Source: Helicobacteraceae bacterium
GTDB taxonomy: Bacteria; Campylobacterota; Campylobacteria; Campylobacterales; Sulfurimonadaceae
Assembly (NCBI GenBank): GCA_015488775.1
Contig: WFNF01000041.1
Coordinates: 1-64,000, forward strand
DNA length: 64,000 nt
Reading direction: 5' to 3'
A program made the translations under genes and the position numbers. Of this stretch, positions 37,624-47,204 are shown piece after piece. Every line of letters begins with the position of its first letter. Within the stretch, counting starts at the first letter, position 1. The notes under the pieces are model-generated. The model saw only the letters and a list, made by a program, of their open reading frames with translations. It was not told where the DNA came from and searched no databases.

Positions 37624-38298
37624 ATGAAAATTTCACTCTTGCTAATGCTACTAAGTAGTATACTTTTTGCAGCAAATGATTTTAAGTCTGTCAAAGCAGA
37701 TGGGCTTACTGTAAAAAAAGTATATAATCTTTTACATCCCAATATTAAAAAGTGGAAAGAAAAACTAGCAGAACAAACCTGTTGTACCTATAAGTTTGAG
37801 TGTAACGAGTTGATAAGGTTTACTTCAAATCATTCAAACTACATACTTCTTACCTATAATGAATTGAACCATCCAGATGAAAGTTCAAATTACGGCAAAT
37901 ATTATCATGGTGGATGGATGCTTATTAAAGATTCAGAAGTAATCTACAAAAGTCAAGAATCAGCCTATTTATCTGATTTTACATTTTACGAGCATAATAA
38001 CACCATCTTTATTGATCAAGAGTCATCGAGTTCGTATCACGGTGAAGGACAATCTAGACTACTTATTTATAAACTGAAAGATGGGGCATTAACTACTATG
38101 GCTGAATTAGATATGGGCAATATATCAGCAAATTGTTATGATGAGTTAAAAGTTAAAATTACCAGAAAAGATTTAAATGGTGATGGCCTAGCTGACATAA
38201 AATTTGTAAAAACACAGCTAAACAATGAGTACATTGATGGTACATGTGAGAGTGTAGGAAGTGAAATAGTAGAGCAAGGTTCTATAATTTACAAATAA
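37624..38298 (+). CDS. Secreted protein with a calcium-loop motif, unknown function
   Basis: The 224 residues start with a clear Sec signal (MKISLLLMLLSSILFAAND). The mature part contains six Cys residues, including an adjacent Cys-Cys, likely disulfide-bonded, and a DxNxDG loop near the end (KDLNGDGLADIKFVK, about residues 182-196) like those of EF-hand or FG-GAP calcium sites. The family was not recognised. The ATG has AAGG 8 bp upstream. The gene stands alone in the accessory region. Confidence 0.65.
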   Translation: MKISLLLMLLSSILFAANDFKSVKADGLTVKKVYNLLHPNIKKWKEKLAEQTCCTYKFECNELIRFTSNHSNYILLTYNELNHPDESSNYGKYYHGGWMLIKDSEVIYKSQESAYLSDFTFYEHNNTIFIDQESSSSYHGEGQSRLLIYKLKDGALTTMAELDMGNISANCYDELKVKITRKDLNGDGLADIKFVKTQLNNEYIDGTCESVGSEIVEQGSIIYK

Positions 38299-38514
38299 CA
38301 ATGATGACACGAAATGGTTCTATGACACTTCCTTATTCTTATATCCTTCACTACAATATTCCTCTACTAAATTTTTTATTAAGCATTATAGTTTATCACA
38401 CTTAATATTTAACTCTAAGAGGATGTACAGTAAAATAAATAATGTGCATATAGCTATAATCCCAAATTATATGTCTATTAGGCAATTTTGTAAATTAAAT
38501 ATTTGGATACTTAA
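38299..38514. other. Intergenic region without a supported gene
   Basis: The 216 bp contain one 34-codon ATG frame from 38301 with no ribosome site or recognisable product. Nothing else is seen. Confidence 0.3.
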
Positions 38515-38760
38515 ATGATAGATTGTTTTAAATGTAAAAAACAAATTTCTAATGAAGCTCGAATCTGTCCCCAATGTGGCCAAGCACAATTTTATTCTAG
38601 CATTTTTATCAATGTTATAATTTTGTTCATAGTATCGTTTGTATTTGTAGATGTCATTATGCATGTTTTAGATATAACATCAGCTCAGGTGGATATATAT
38701 GCAGGGATAATTGCCTCAGTGTTGAGTGTGTTTGTTTATAAAAAAAGAAAAACTGAGTAA
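38515..38760 (+). CDS. Zinc-ribbon membrane protein
   Basis: The 81 residues start with a zinc ribbon made of two Cys pairs (CFKCKK at 4-9 and CPQCGQ at 18-23), followed by two hydrophobic helices (about 28-50 and 60-76) and a basic KKRKTE tail. Small zinc-ribbon plus membrane proteins of this type are common, with no assigned function. The ribosome site is weak (TTGGATA). It lies in the accessory region and converges on the DUF302 gene. Confidence 0.65.
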   Translation: MIDCFKCKKQISNEARICPQCGQAQFYSSIFINVIILFIVSFVFVDVIMHVLDITSAQVDIYAGIIASVLSVFVYKKRKTE

Positions 38761-38791
38761 ATTAGATATTTGCTTTTTGAGATAAAGATTC

Positions 38792-39748
38792 TTACTTAAG
38801 CAATTTATCTAATATATCAATAATGACTTTATCATAATTTTTCAAAACCTCTATCGTCTTTTCATTTTCTAAGCCTAAAAGATTGATCCACTTTTCATAT
38901 CTCATCATCCCAACATAAAGTTTTTTGTTTTTAATATACATATACACCTTTGAAGGAAAGAGAGTAAAAAGTTCTGGATTGTTTTGAGAAATAGTATAAG
39001 CAGACTTGAAATTAACAATATCATAAACCCAATATGCATCATAATCAAGTGCTATGTTATAATCATTACATGCTTCTTTGTAGTCATAATAGCCAGCTAT
39101 GATATATTTATTGTACTCCAAATGAGATTCAAAATTTTCCTGAAATTCATCTTTAAAATCTTCTATATTTCCACTAATGTCATGCACATAAAAAATCATA
39201 CTGTTTTCTTCTATAGATGAGTACGTGATAGTTTTACTAGAAGAATCTTCTTTTAAAACACTTTTCATCTTAATATCAAGTGGCTTAAACAGAGAATGAA
39301 TTATCTGTTTGTCTTTATTATTACTGTTGATATCGGATAATTCTGAGATAAGCTCAGGGCTCATATGTCCTATCCATGTAGTATTGTCTTCATCCTTTGT
39401 CTTGTATATAAGCACATTAAATGGAATAAACATTCCAAGTTTCGGATATTTCTCTACAAGCTTAGCTATATTTGCATTAGTAGTTGATACATTAAAAACA
39501 CTCAAAGAATCTAGATTAGTAGAACCGTAAACTTGTTTAAAGGCCTTGTCGAGGTTTTCATGTGGATCCCATATTTCAAGTCCATGTTTTTGTAATAAAA
39601 TAAGCTTTTGTTTATAAACTTTTTCATAGTTTCCTTTCGTGCCAGTAAATACTAGTGCATTTTTTGTTGAGCAAGCAGAAAATAATATAGTTATTGTTAG
39701 AAGTAAAGTTTTTAAGAGCTTAGTTTTGCCAGCTATATATTCGTTCAT
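38792..39748 (-). CDS. Lipoprotein with two DUF302-like domains
   Basis: The 318 residues carry a lipoprotein signal (LTITILFSAC, Cys 26). Residues about 40-140 match DUF302 (SLSVFNVSTTNANIAKLVEKYPKLGMFIPFNVLIYK, then TWIGHMSPE), and about 195-318 hold a second, more diverged copy (AYWVYDIVNFKSAYTISQNNPELFTLFPSKVYMYIK). DUF302 proteins are small periplasmic or secreted domains of unknown role, sometimes near sulfur and stress genes. The start has AAGGG 6-7 bp upstream, and the left end of a 166-bp inverted-repeat element touches that ribosome site, so the gene's promoter must lie within or beyond the element. Confidence 0.8.
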   Translation of the reverse strand: MNEYIAGKTKLLKTLLLTITILFSACSTKNALVFTGTKGNYEKVYKQKLILLQKHGLEIWDPHENLDKAFKQVYGSTNLDSLSVFNVSTTNANIAKLVEKYPKLGMFIPFNVLIYKTKDEDNTTWIGHMSPELISELSDINSNNKDKQIIHSLFKPLDIKMKSVLKEDSSSKTITYSSIEENSMIFYVHDISGNIEDFKDEFQENFESHLEYNKYIIAGYYDYKEACNDYNIALDYDAYWVYDIVNFKSAYTISQNNPELFTLFPSKVYMYIKNKKLYVGMMRYEKWINLLGLENEKTIEVLKNYDKVIIDILDKLLK

Positions 39749-39760
39749 TTTATGCCCTTA

Positions 39761-39926
39761 AACCCAAATTATGCAGTAGGGAAGAACAAGTAGCGTCTAT
39801 GCTTGTGCATAAGGGGCGTTTAGAAAATTTTTGCGCCTACCTTATTGGTAGGTCAATAATTTTATGAATGTGCCTTGTGTACAATGATAGATGCTTTCTT
39901 AAGTTTTCTACTGCATAATTTGGGTT
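39761..39926 (+). mobile_element. Miniature inverted-repeat element, copy 1 (166 bp)
   Basis: The ends are AACCCAAATTATGCAGTAG and its exact reverse complement, a 19-bp terminal inverted repeat. Both sides carry TTAA at the border, a possible target duplication. Inside, CCTACC-TTATT-GGTAGG (39836-39852) forms a hairpin. No frame of useful length is present, so it cannot move itself. It is about 96% identical by eye to copy 2 at 42914, in the same orientation and of the same length. Confidence 0.8.
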
Positions 39927-40116
39927 AAATCTCTATCGAAAAAATTCCAATTATTATACTCTTGCTAACTTAACTTTCATATTTAAATCCAAGTAAATTT
40001 TGAGCTGTGCTCTGTTAGAAGTAAAGAGGCTATATGCTATTTCAGGTTGCATCTATATAATGTACTTCATAATATAAACAGTCTTGAAAGAGATATTATG
40101 CCAAAAAAGGAGATTG

Positions 40117-42801
40117 ATGTTGCATTCCTATACTAGTAATTTTATAAAAATAATGATCTTATACCTATTTTCTTGCTCGGTGCTTTTTGGCTTTAGCCTA
40201 GAAAAAGAAGCTGCCCTTCAAAAAGTAAGTCAATCCCCATGGAACTTACAAGTTCTGCCTGAAAAATTTCATGATGATTTTGACATAGTGATGAAAGCTG
40301 TCACTCAGAATGCTCATACATTGGAGTATGCAAGTAAGCGGCTCAAAAACAACAAAACTATTTTACTCGCAGCTGTTAAAGAAAACTCTACCACCTTGCA
40401 GTATGCAAGTGAAGCACTAAAAAATGATGAACAATTAGTCCTTATTGTAGTTAAAGCTTATGGAGGCAACCTTAAATATGTCTCTAAATCTATGCGTGAC
40501 AATAAAAAAGTTGTGATGGCTGCGCTTGGTGGGGAAAGAAACAGTTTTGATAATGAAGCACTGAAGTATGTCAGCAAGCGTTTACAAGATGATAAAGAAG
40601 TGGTGCTACAAGCAGTTAAGTATTCAGGCGTAGAGTTACAGTATGCATCCTCAATACTTAAAGATGATGAGGAGGTGGTAACTGAGGCCACTAAAGGTGA
40701 AGATGTTTACTACTTAAACACACGATATTTCAAATATGCCAGCAAAAGAGTAAGAGGCAATAAAAAAATTGTTTTACAACTTATGAGTAGCAAGGATACT
40801 GGTATAAAATCTAAGATGCTTGAGTTCTTTTCAGATAAACTCAGAGATGATAAAGAAGTTGTTCGTGCTGCACTAGATTACTATGGTCATTCTGAATTTA
40901 TGTATGCCTCTTCGCTACTTAAAAATGATAGAGCTTATGTAAAAAAGTTACTTGAAGCAGGGTATGACATATATCCTTACTTACCAAAGCACTTTGGCGA
41001 CGATAGAGAACTAATGAAGATTGCTATCAGCCATTATGCTGTCGCTTTGCAGTATGCAAGTAAAGCCTTACTCGATGATAAAGAGTTGGTAATAATATCT
41101 ATTAAAAATTTTTCACATCATGATAGTTATTTTAGTTCTTACCGTTACAAAAACCTATCACAACGACTTCAAAAAGACAGAGAAATCTACTTACTTAGAC
41201 TAAACCATGGTGTTGCAGATATAGAAGATGCTGGAGCCAAGATTCAAAATGATTATGGCATGGCATATGATTCTATACGAAGTAGTTCAACTGACTTTTG
41301 TGAGCTTTCAAAAACACTAAAAGACAACAAAACATTAGCACTTATGGCAGTCAAAAAAAATGCTTATGTTATTCAATGTGCTTCAAAGCGTCTGCAAAAT
41401 GATGAAGATATTGTAAAAGCAGCGTTACAACAATATCCAGATACTTTTCAGTATGTTGGCGAATCATTTAAAGAGGATAAAAAACTTGTCCTAAAATTAA
41501 TGTCTCGTAGTGACAAAATTTTTAAATTTGCTGCAAAAAATTTACAAGATGATGAAGAAGTCTTAGACGTAGCCATTAAAAAAGATCCATATAATTACTG
41601 CTATGCTGGTGATCGCATCAGAAAAGATAAGAAAATAGCCTTTAAAGTAGTTGGTATGAGGGGTGGACTTTTAGAGTGTGTTGATAAAGTACTTAAAGAT
41701 GATAAAGAACTTGTAATCTTAGCTCAAAAGAGTAACCCCTCTGCTCTTATCTTTGCATCAACGCGTTTCTTAGATGACTATGATTTAGTGAAAAAAGCAT
41801 TAGATAGTCCTGATTTTTCATTAAAATATGCCTCTTTGCGTTTACAACAAAAGCATGAATTTATTAATCTTGCTTATACTTTAAACAATTATTATACTAT
41901 GGTTCCTTTTAATGGTTCTCATTTTTGGTATGCAAATCCTAAACTCACTCATAATAAAGAGTTTTTAACTTATGTCCTAACTAAAAATCCAAGCGATATT
42001 CGTTTTGCAAAAATTGATATAAAAGAGCCACCTTTACTTAATAAAAAAACTAGAAACCAGCCAAAGAACATACAACGCAAAGACAATGAAGTAGCCTTTG
42101 ATGCATCTAGCGTTGTTAAAGCTAAAAAATTGTTATTTCCAAATACACAGGAGGCGATACAAAAAGACTATTATAAGCATCTTGTAGGTTCACAGGTATA
42201 CAATAAAGGGGCTATGAGTACACATATTAAGTTTAAAAAATATCAATCCAAAATAGCATATTTTCAATATAATGAAAACAAAAAAGCCTTAATGGCCTTT
42301 GTAGAAGCCAAGAAAGAAACTCATGTAAACAATTTTGCAATAGGACTTAAAGCAAATCGTTTTATAGAAGTAGTAGGCGAGTTTGATGGTAAATTACACA
42401 GTTATATGGATGATATAAATATAATATATGAAAGAGAAGAGTATAGCATTGATAAAAGTATCACTTTGCAACAATACCAGAGGCTTCAAACACATCGTGT
42501 AAAACTAAAAATATATAAGCGCAAAGATAAAGGTTCTTATAAAATGAAAATGATGATGGGTGAGCCTATGCTTGAAGCTAATAAGGCTAAAGAGTTTGGT
42601 GTAAAAAGTGATTTTATCACTGAGATAATACTCAAAGGGGATAAAGAAGAGCTCTTGCGTTTTCATCTAAGCCCATATGTGATTCATAAACCTATAATAA
42701 AGCTATCTTTTAAAACGAAACGAGACATTAAAAAGTTTACCTTAGAGTTTCACTCTCTTGGTGGACGTATTTACACGAAACAGTATTCAATTAAGCAATA
42801 A
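40117..42801 (+). CDS. Exported DUF4116-repeat protein with a SoxZ-like C-terminus
   Basis: The ATG at 40117 has AAGGAG 4 bp upstream and opens into a signal peptide (FIKIMILYLFSCSVLFGFS); a TTG at 40084 in the same frame has no ribosome site. The product is 894 residues. From about 40 to 620 it is a solenoid of some fifteen DUF4116-type helical repeats of 23-50 residues, with the pattern D-EVV--AVK---LQYAS--L--D. After a linker, residues about 690-790 are beta-rich, and about 791-893 resemble SoxZ (RVKLKIYKRKDKGSYK, FITEIILKGDKE, HLSPYVIHKPIIKLSFK). The gene lies between two direct copies of a 166-bp element and its codon use looks less A/T-biased than its neighbours, which suggests transfer. 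Role unknown. Confidence 0.8.
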   Translation: MLHSYTSNFIKIMILYLFSCSVLFGFSLEKEAALQKVSQSPWNLQVLPEKFHDDFDIVMKAVTQNAHTLEYASKRLKNNKTILLAAVKENSTTLQYASEALKNDEQLVLIVVKAYGGNLKYVSKSMRDNKKVVMAALGGERNSFDNEALKYVSKRLQDDKEVVLQAVKYSGVELQYASSILKDDEEVVTEATKGEDVYYLNTRYFKYASKRVRGNKKIVLQLMSSKDTGIKSKMLEFFSDKLRDDKEVVRAALDYYGHSEFMYASSLLKNDRAYVKKLLEAGYDIYPYLPKHFGDDRELMKIAISHYAVALQYASKALLDDKELVIISIKNFSHHDSYFSSYRYKNLSQRLQKDREIYLLRLNHGVADIEDAGAKIQNDYGMAYDSIRSSSTDFCELSKTLKDNKTLALMAVKKNAYVIQCASKRLQNDEDIVKAALQQYPDTFQYVGESFKEDKKLVLKLMSRSDKIFKFAAKNLQDDEEVLDVAIKKDPYNYCYAGDRIRKDKKIAFKVVGMRGGLLECVDKVLKDDKELVILAQKSNPSALIFASTRFLDDYDLVKKALDSPDFSLKYASLRLQQKHEFINLAYTLNNYYTMVPFNGSHFWYANPKLTHNKEFLTYVLTKNPSDIRFAKIDIKEPPLLNKKTRNQPKNIQRKDNEVAFDASSVVKAKKLLFPNTQEAIQKDYYKHLVGSQVYNKGAMSTHIKFKKYQSKIAYFQYNENKKALMAFVEAKKETHVNNFAIGLKANRFIEVVGEFDGKLHSYMDDINIIYEREEYSIDKSITLQQYQRLQTHRVKLKIYKRKDKGSYKMKMMMGEPMLEANKAKEFGVKSDFITEIILKGDKEELLRFHLSPYVIHKPIIKLSFKTKRDIKKFTLEFHSLGGRIYTKQYSIKQ

Positions 42802-42913
42802 AATATAATCTGAGTCAGAATTACAGTTTTAATGATTTTTTAGTTTTTCAGGGCTGAGTAATTATAGTGCTTTTTAGAATTTATCTACCCACCCTTACAG
42901 CAAGATTTAGTTT

Positions 42914-43079
42914 AACCCAAATTATGCAGTAGGGAACAACAAGTAGCGTCTATGCTTGTGCATAAGGGGCGTTTAGAAAATCTTTGCGCCTACCTTATTG
43001 GTAGGTCAATGATTTTATGAATGTGCCTTGTGTGCAATGATAGATGCTTTCTTTAGTTTTCTATTGCATAATTTGGGTT
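42914..43079 (+). mobile_element. Miniature inverted-repeat element, copy 2 (166 bp)
   Basis: Same length and orientation as copy 1 at 39761, with about six substitutions; one lies in the right terminal repeat (CTATTGC instead of CTACTGC). TTAA adjoins both ends. The internal hairpin CCTACC/GGTAGG is kept. It lies between the DUF4116 gene and the rpsL promoter. The remaining parts of the 481-bp gap (42802-42913 and 43080-43282) hold no gene, only the rpsL promoter and leader. Confidence 0.8.
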
Positions 43080-43194
43080 TAACATCCAGTGGCATAACTT
43101 ATAAAAAGTGAGAGTGAGATTAGTACTATAATTTTGTAGATTGTTAATTTATATTCCATAATTGTAATATTAAGTTTACTTTATCTAAATTACA

Positions 43195-43223
43195 TTTACA
43201 TTTTAATAATTTTTAGCTATAAT
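43195..43223 (+). promoter_or_regulatory. Sigma70 promoter of rpsL-rpsG-fusA
   Basis: TTTACA (43195-43200) and TATAAT (43218-43223) are separated by exactly 17 bp, the best promoter match in the window. A short leader hairpin, ATTACTCCC-TTGA-GGGTAAT (43233-43252), follows before the rpsL ribosome site AAAGGA. Confidence 0.8.
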
Positions 43224-43282
43224 GTCGCGTTTATTACTCCCTTGAGGGTAATCTACTGGAACTTATTTTACAAAGGAATACT

Positions 43283-43657
43283 ATGCCTACAATCAATCAA
43301 TTGATTCGTAAAGAGCGTAAACGTGTGATTAAAAAATCAAAATCACCAGCTCTTGATTCATGCCCACAACGTCGTGGAGTATGTACTCGTGTTTATACAA
43401 CTACACCTAAAAAGCCTAACTCGGCTTTAAGAAAAGTTGCTAAAGTTCGTTTAACTTCTGGATTTGAAGTTATTTCGTACATCGGTGGAGAGGGACATAA
43501 CCTTCAAGAACACTCAATCGTACTTGTACGTGGTGGTCGTATTAAAGATTTACCTGGTGTTAAATACCATATCGTTCGTGGTGCACTAGATACAGCTGGT
43601 GTTGCTAACAGAACTGTTGCTCGTTCTAAATATGGAACAAAGAGACCTAAAAAGTAA
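43283..43657 (+). CDS. rpsL: 30S ribosomal protein S12
   Basis: S12 lies at the decoding centre of the small subunit. The 124 residues are full length and highly conserved ([47 protein letters not shown]). Lys 43 and Lys 88, where changes give streptomycin resistance in other bacteria, are both unchanged. AAAGGA lies 6 bp before the ATG. It heads the rpsL-rpsG-fusA operon from its own strong promoter; rpoC, which often lies upstream in relatives, is not here. Confidence 0.99.
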   Translation: MPTINQLIRKERKRVIKKSKSPALDSCPQRRGVCTRVYTTTPKKPNSALRKVAKVRLTSGFEVISYIGGEGHNLQEHSIVLVRGGRIKDLPGVKYHIVRGALDTAGVANRTVARSKYGTKRPKK

Positions 43658-43704
43658 AATAAAACACAGAAACACTAAGTTTTTGAGTAAATTATTATAA
43701 TTGA

Positions 43705-44184
<480 letters not shown>

Positions 44185-44227
44185 TCATTAAGTAATCATA
44201 TTTCTGTACCATTAGGTGCAGAAAATT

Positions 44228-44298
44228 GTAGATGGGTAAAGCAGAAAACGGAAATAAAATTTAGGTTTTATTTTCGATTTCTGTTAATCCCCATTTAC
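44228..44298 (+). promoter_or_regulatory. Long stem-loop between rpsG and fusA
   Basis: Outer arm GTAGATGGG (44228-44236) pairs with CCCATTTAC (44290-44298). After a short internal loop, the inner arm CAGAAA plus CGGAAATAAAA (44242-44259) pairs with TTTTATTTTCG plus TTTCTG (44266-44283), interrupted by one A-A mismatch, with loop TTTAGG. No T-run follows. It ends 26 nt before the fusA start and may be an RNase III site, an attenuator or a translational control element. Confidence 0.65.
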
Positions 44299-44324
44299 TA
44301 CAAGATAAAAAAACAGGAAATATA

Positions 44325-46415
44325 ATGGCAAGAAGTCACAAACTTGAAGATGTAAGAAATATCGGTATTGCTGCTCACATTGATGCAGGAAAAACAACTA
44401 CAACAGAACGTATTCTTTTTTATACTGGTGTTGAGCATAAAATAGGTGAAGTACATGATGGTGCTGCAACTATGGACTGGATGGAACAAGAGCAAGAAAG
44501 AGGTATTACAATTACTTCTGCTGCTACTACTTGTGAGTGGAATGGTAAACAAATCAACATTATAGATACTCCGGGCCACGTTGACTTTACTATTGAAGTT
44601 GAACGTTCTATGCGTGTTCTTGATGGTGCTGTTTCTGTTTTCTGTGCTGTTGGTGGTGTTCAACCTCAATCTGAAACAGTTTGGAGACAAAGAAATCGTT
44701 ATAAAGTTCCATCTATTGTTTTTGTTAACAAAATGGATAGAACAGGTGCAGATTTTTACGAAGTTGAAAGCCAAATTCGTGATCGTCTTAAGGGTAATCC
44801 AATGCCTTTTCAACTTCCTATTGGAGCTGAAGCTGAGTTTGAAGGTGTTGTTGACCTAGTTAAGATGAAAGAGATTGTTTGGGATATGGAAGCTGCAATG
44901 GGTTCTGATTACCATGAGCAAGATATTCGTCCTGACCTTCAAGATAAAGCTGATGAATACAGAGAAAAAATGCTTGAAACTCTTTCTGAGATTGATGGTA
45001 ATGAAGAGTTTGCTGAAAAATTCTTAGAGGGTGAAGCATTTTCAGAAGACGAAGTAAAGGCTGCAATTAAGGCTGCTACTTTAGCTATGGAAATTGTTCC
45101 AATGACTCCGGGTACTGCATTTAAAAACAAAGGTGTTCAAACTTTACTTGACGCTGTTGTTGATTACCTACCATCTCCAATTGAAGCTGAAGCTATCCGT
45201 GGTACTATGATGGATAACGAAGAGGAAGAAATAATTGTTGAGTCAACTGATGATGGTGCATTTGCTGCACTAGCATTTAAAATTATGACTGACCCTTTTG
45301 TTGGTGTACTTACTTTTATTCGTGTTTACCGTGGTTCATTAGAATCAGGTTCTTACGTGCATAATACTACAAAAGATAAAAAAGAGCGTGTTGGTCGTAT
45401 CGTTAAGATGCATGCTATCAAACGTGAAGAAGTTAAAGAGATTTATGCTGGTGAAATCGGTGCAGTTGTTGGTCTTAAAGCTACAACTACAGGTGATACT
45501 TTATGTTCTCCAGATGACAAAATCGTACTTGAAAGAATGGATTTCCCAGAACCAGTTATATCTGTTGCAGTTGAGCCAAAAACTAAAGCTGACCAAGAAA
45601 AAATGGGTACTGCATTAAGTAAACTTGCTGCTGAGGATCCATCTTTTAGAGTTAACACTGATGAAGAAACTGGTCAAACTATTATTTCAGGTATGGGTGA
45701 ACTTCACCTTGAAATCCTTGTTGATAGAATGAAACGTGAGTTTAGTGTTGAAGCTGAAGTTGGTGCTCCACAAGTTTCTTACAGAGAATCAATTAAACTT
45801 TCTGTTGATCAAGAGTACAAGTATGCTAAACAATCTGGTGGTCGTGGTCAATTTGGTCATGTTTACCTTACTGTTAAACCAGGTGAAGCTGATACAGGTT
45901 TTGTTTTCCATAACAATATCAAAGGTGGTTCTGTTCCAAGAGAGTATATCCCAGCTGTTGAAAAAGGTTGTGAAGAAGCTATGCAAGCTGGTGTTCTTGC
46001 TGGTTACCCTATGGAAGATATTGATGTTACACTTTATGATGGTTCTTACCATGATGTGGATTCAAATGAGATGGCATTTAAACTTGCTGCTTCTATGGGT
46101 TTCAAAGCTGCATGTCGTAAAGCTAACCCTTCAATCCTTGAGCCTTTAATGAAAGTTGAAGTTGAAGTTCCTGAAGATTACATGGGTGATGTTATTGGTG
46201 ACCTTAACCGTCGTCGTGGTCAAGTAAACAACATGGGTGACCGTTCAGGTAACAAAATTGTTGATGCTTTTGTTCCACTTGCTGAGATGTTTGGTTACTC
46301 AACTGACTTACGTTCTGCTACTCAAGGTCGTGCAACTTACTCTATGGAATTTGATCATTATGAAGAAGTTCCACGTAACGTTTCTGAAGAGATTCAAAAG
46401 AAACGTAACGGTTAA
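44325..46415 (+). CDS. fusA: Elongation factor G
   Basis: EF-G is the GTPase that drives translocation and, with RRF, ribosome recycling. The 696 residues are complete: G1 loop [10 protein letters not shown] at about 17-26, G2 [12 protein letters not shown]3 DTPGHVDF, G4 [10 protein letters not shown], then domains II-V with [11 protein letters not shown] and the C-terminal [17 protein letters not shown]. An AGGAAA ribosome site precedes the ATG. tuf does not follow; the operon ends at the hairpin at 46422. Confidence 0.99.
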   Translation: MARSHKLEDVRNIGIAAHIDAGKTTTTERILFYTGVEHKIGEVHDGAATMDWMEQEQERGITITSAATTCEWNGKQINIIDTPGHVDFTIEVERSMRVLDGAVSVFCAVGGVQPQSETVWRQRNRYKVPSIVFVNKMDRTGADFYEVESQIRDRLKGNPMPFQLPIGAEAEFEGVVDLVKMKEIVWDMEAAMGSDYHEQDIRPDLQDKADEYREKMLETLSEIDGNEEFAEKFLEGEAFSEDEVKAAIKAATLAMEIVPMTPGTAFKNKGVQTLLDAVVDYLPSPIEAEAIRGTMMDNEEEEIIVESTDDGAFAALAFKIMTDPFVGVLTFIRVYRGSLESGSYVHNTTKDKKERVGRIVKMHAIKREEVKEIYAGEIGAVVGLKATTTGDTLCSPDDKIVLERMDFPEPVISVAVEPKTKADQEKMGTALSKLAAEDPSFRVNTDEETGQTIISGMGELHLEILVDRMKREFSVEAEVGAPQVSYRESIKLSVDQEYKYAKQSGGRGQFGHVYLTVKPGEADTGFVFHNNIKGGSVPREYIPAVEKGCEEAMQAGVLAGYPMEDIDVTLYDGSYHDVDSNEMAFKLAASMGFKAACRKANPSILEPLMKVEVEVPEDYMGDVIGDLNRRRGQVNNMGDRSGNKIVDAFVPLAEMFGYSTDLRSATQGRATYSMEFDHYEEVPRNVSEEIQKKRNG

Positions 46416-46421
46416 TCCTCC

Positions 46422-46446
46422 TTATATGACTCTTTGAGTCATATAA
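46422..46446 (+). terminator. Terminator of the rpsL-rpsG-fusA operon
   Basis: TTATATGACTC-TTT-GAGTCATATAA forms a perfect 11-bp stem with a 3-nt loop 7 bp after the fusA stop, followed by ATCTATTTTATTATT. Confidence 0.75.
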
Positions 46447-46515
46447 ATCTATTTTATTATTATTTATTAACACTCTTTATACTATACTGCTAAAAACCTA
46501 TACTAGGCTCACAGA

Positions 46516-47193
46516 TTGAAAAAACTATTATTACTATTATTATTTATATCACTTAATGCACAAAATCCTCAAATATACTCAAGATTAGCAGATAAAATAT
46601 ATGATGAATTACCACATATTAAAGAGCTAAAAAAAGTTGATGCTTTAAAAAATTATATTTATAGAGTTGATGAATATACAAAAAAAGTTGATGACTTAAA
46701 AGTACAGGGATATAAACTTGAAAAAAAAGAATCTTGTAAAATATCTCTAAAAGAGTATCTTTATGCACTTAGGGAACTTTCAAAAGAGAATGACTTTTTT
46801 ATTAGATTAGCAAAAAAAACTTTTGATAATTCATTTCCTGAAAATAACGTTACAACTTTTAAACAGATGTTATTTACAGGCATGGTAGATATAACTCAAA
46901 GTGAAGATGAAGTTGTAAGATTTTATGCTGATAACAAAGACGACAACAATTTAAGCATTTTAGATGATTATATTAAAGACTATAATGCTAAAGTTAATCA
47001 AGAGACTCAAAAACAGTTAGTTGAACATAATAAATACAAATCTTACTACAATTTTGAGGGTGATGAAAAAGTTGATAGGATTCAAAAAGCTGAAAAAAAA
47101 CGTGATGCTGAAAGATTAAAGGCTATTGAAGCAGAGAATAAAAAAGAGAAAGAAGAGGTTGAACAAAAACTTATTAAAGAGTTAAAACACTAA
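46516..47193 (+). CDS. Exported charged helical protein, unknown function
   Basis: The 225 residues start with a Sec signal (MKKLLLLLLFISLNAQN) and the rest is highly charged and helical. The last 60 residues are an almost continuous Lys/Glu helix (IQKAEKKRDAERLKAIEAENKKEKEEVEQKL), likely a coiled coil. The family was not recognised. The start is TTG with a weak TAGG site; TATACT boxes at 46478-46488 may be its -10. It converges with bpt and is separated from it by 11 bp. Confidence 0.65.
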   Translation: MKKLLLLLLFISLNAQNPQIYSRLADKIYDELPHIKELKKVDALKNYIYRVDEYTKKVDDLKVQGYKLEKKESCKISLKEYLYALRELSKENDFFIRLAKKTFDNSFPENNVTTFKQMLFTGMVDITQSEDEVVRFYADNKDDNNLSILDDYIKDYNAKVNQETQKQLVEHNKYKSYYNFEGDEKVDRIQKAEKKRDAERLKAIEAENKKEKEEVEQKLIKELKH

Positions 47194-47204
47194 GGTTTTA
47201 ATTT

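Noticed and set aside
38301-38405. 34-codon frame downstream of the secreted calcium-loop protein
   Set aside because: No ribosome site and no membrane or signal pattern that would support a microprotein.
39761-43079. Insertion sequence or prophage carrying its own transposase or integrase
   Set aside because: No transposase or integrase frame is present in or near the repeats; only the DUF4116 gene is enclosed.
44298-44813. Long minus-strand frame opposite fusA (171 codons), and several other long frames opposite fusA and glnA
   Set aside because: They lie fully within conserved genes, have no recognisable product and arise from codon bias.
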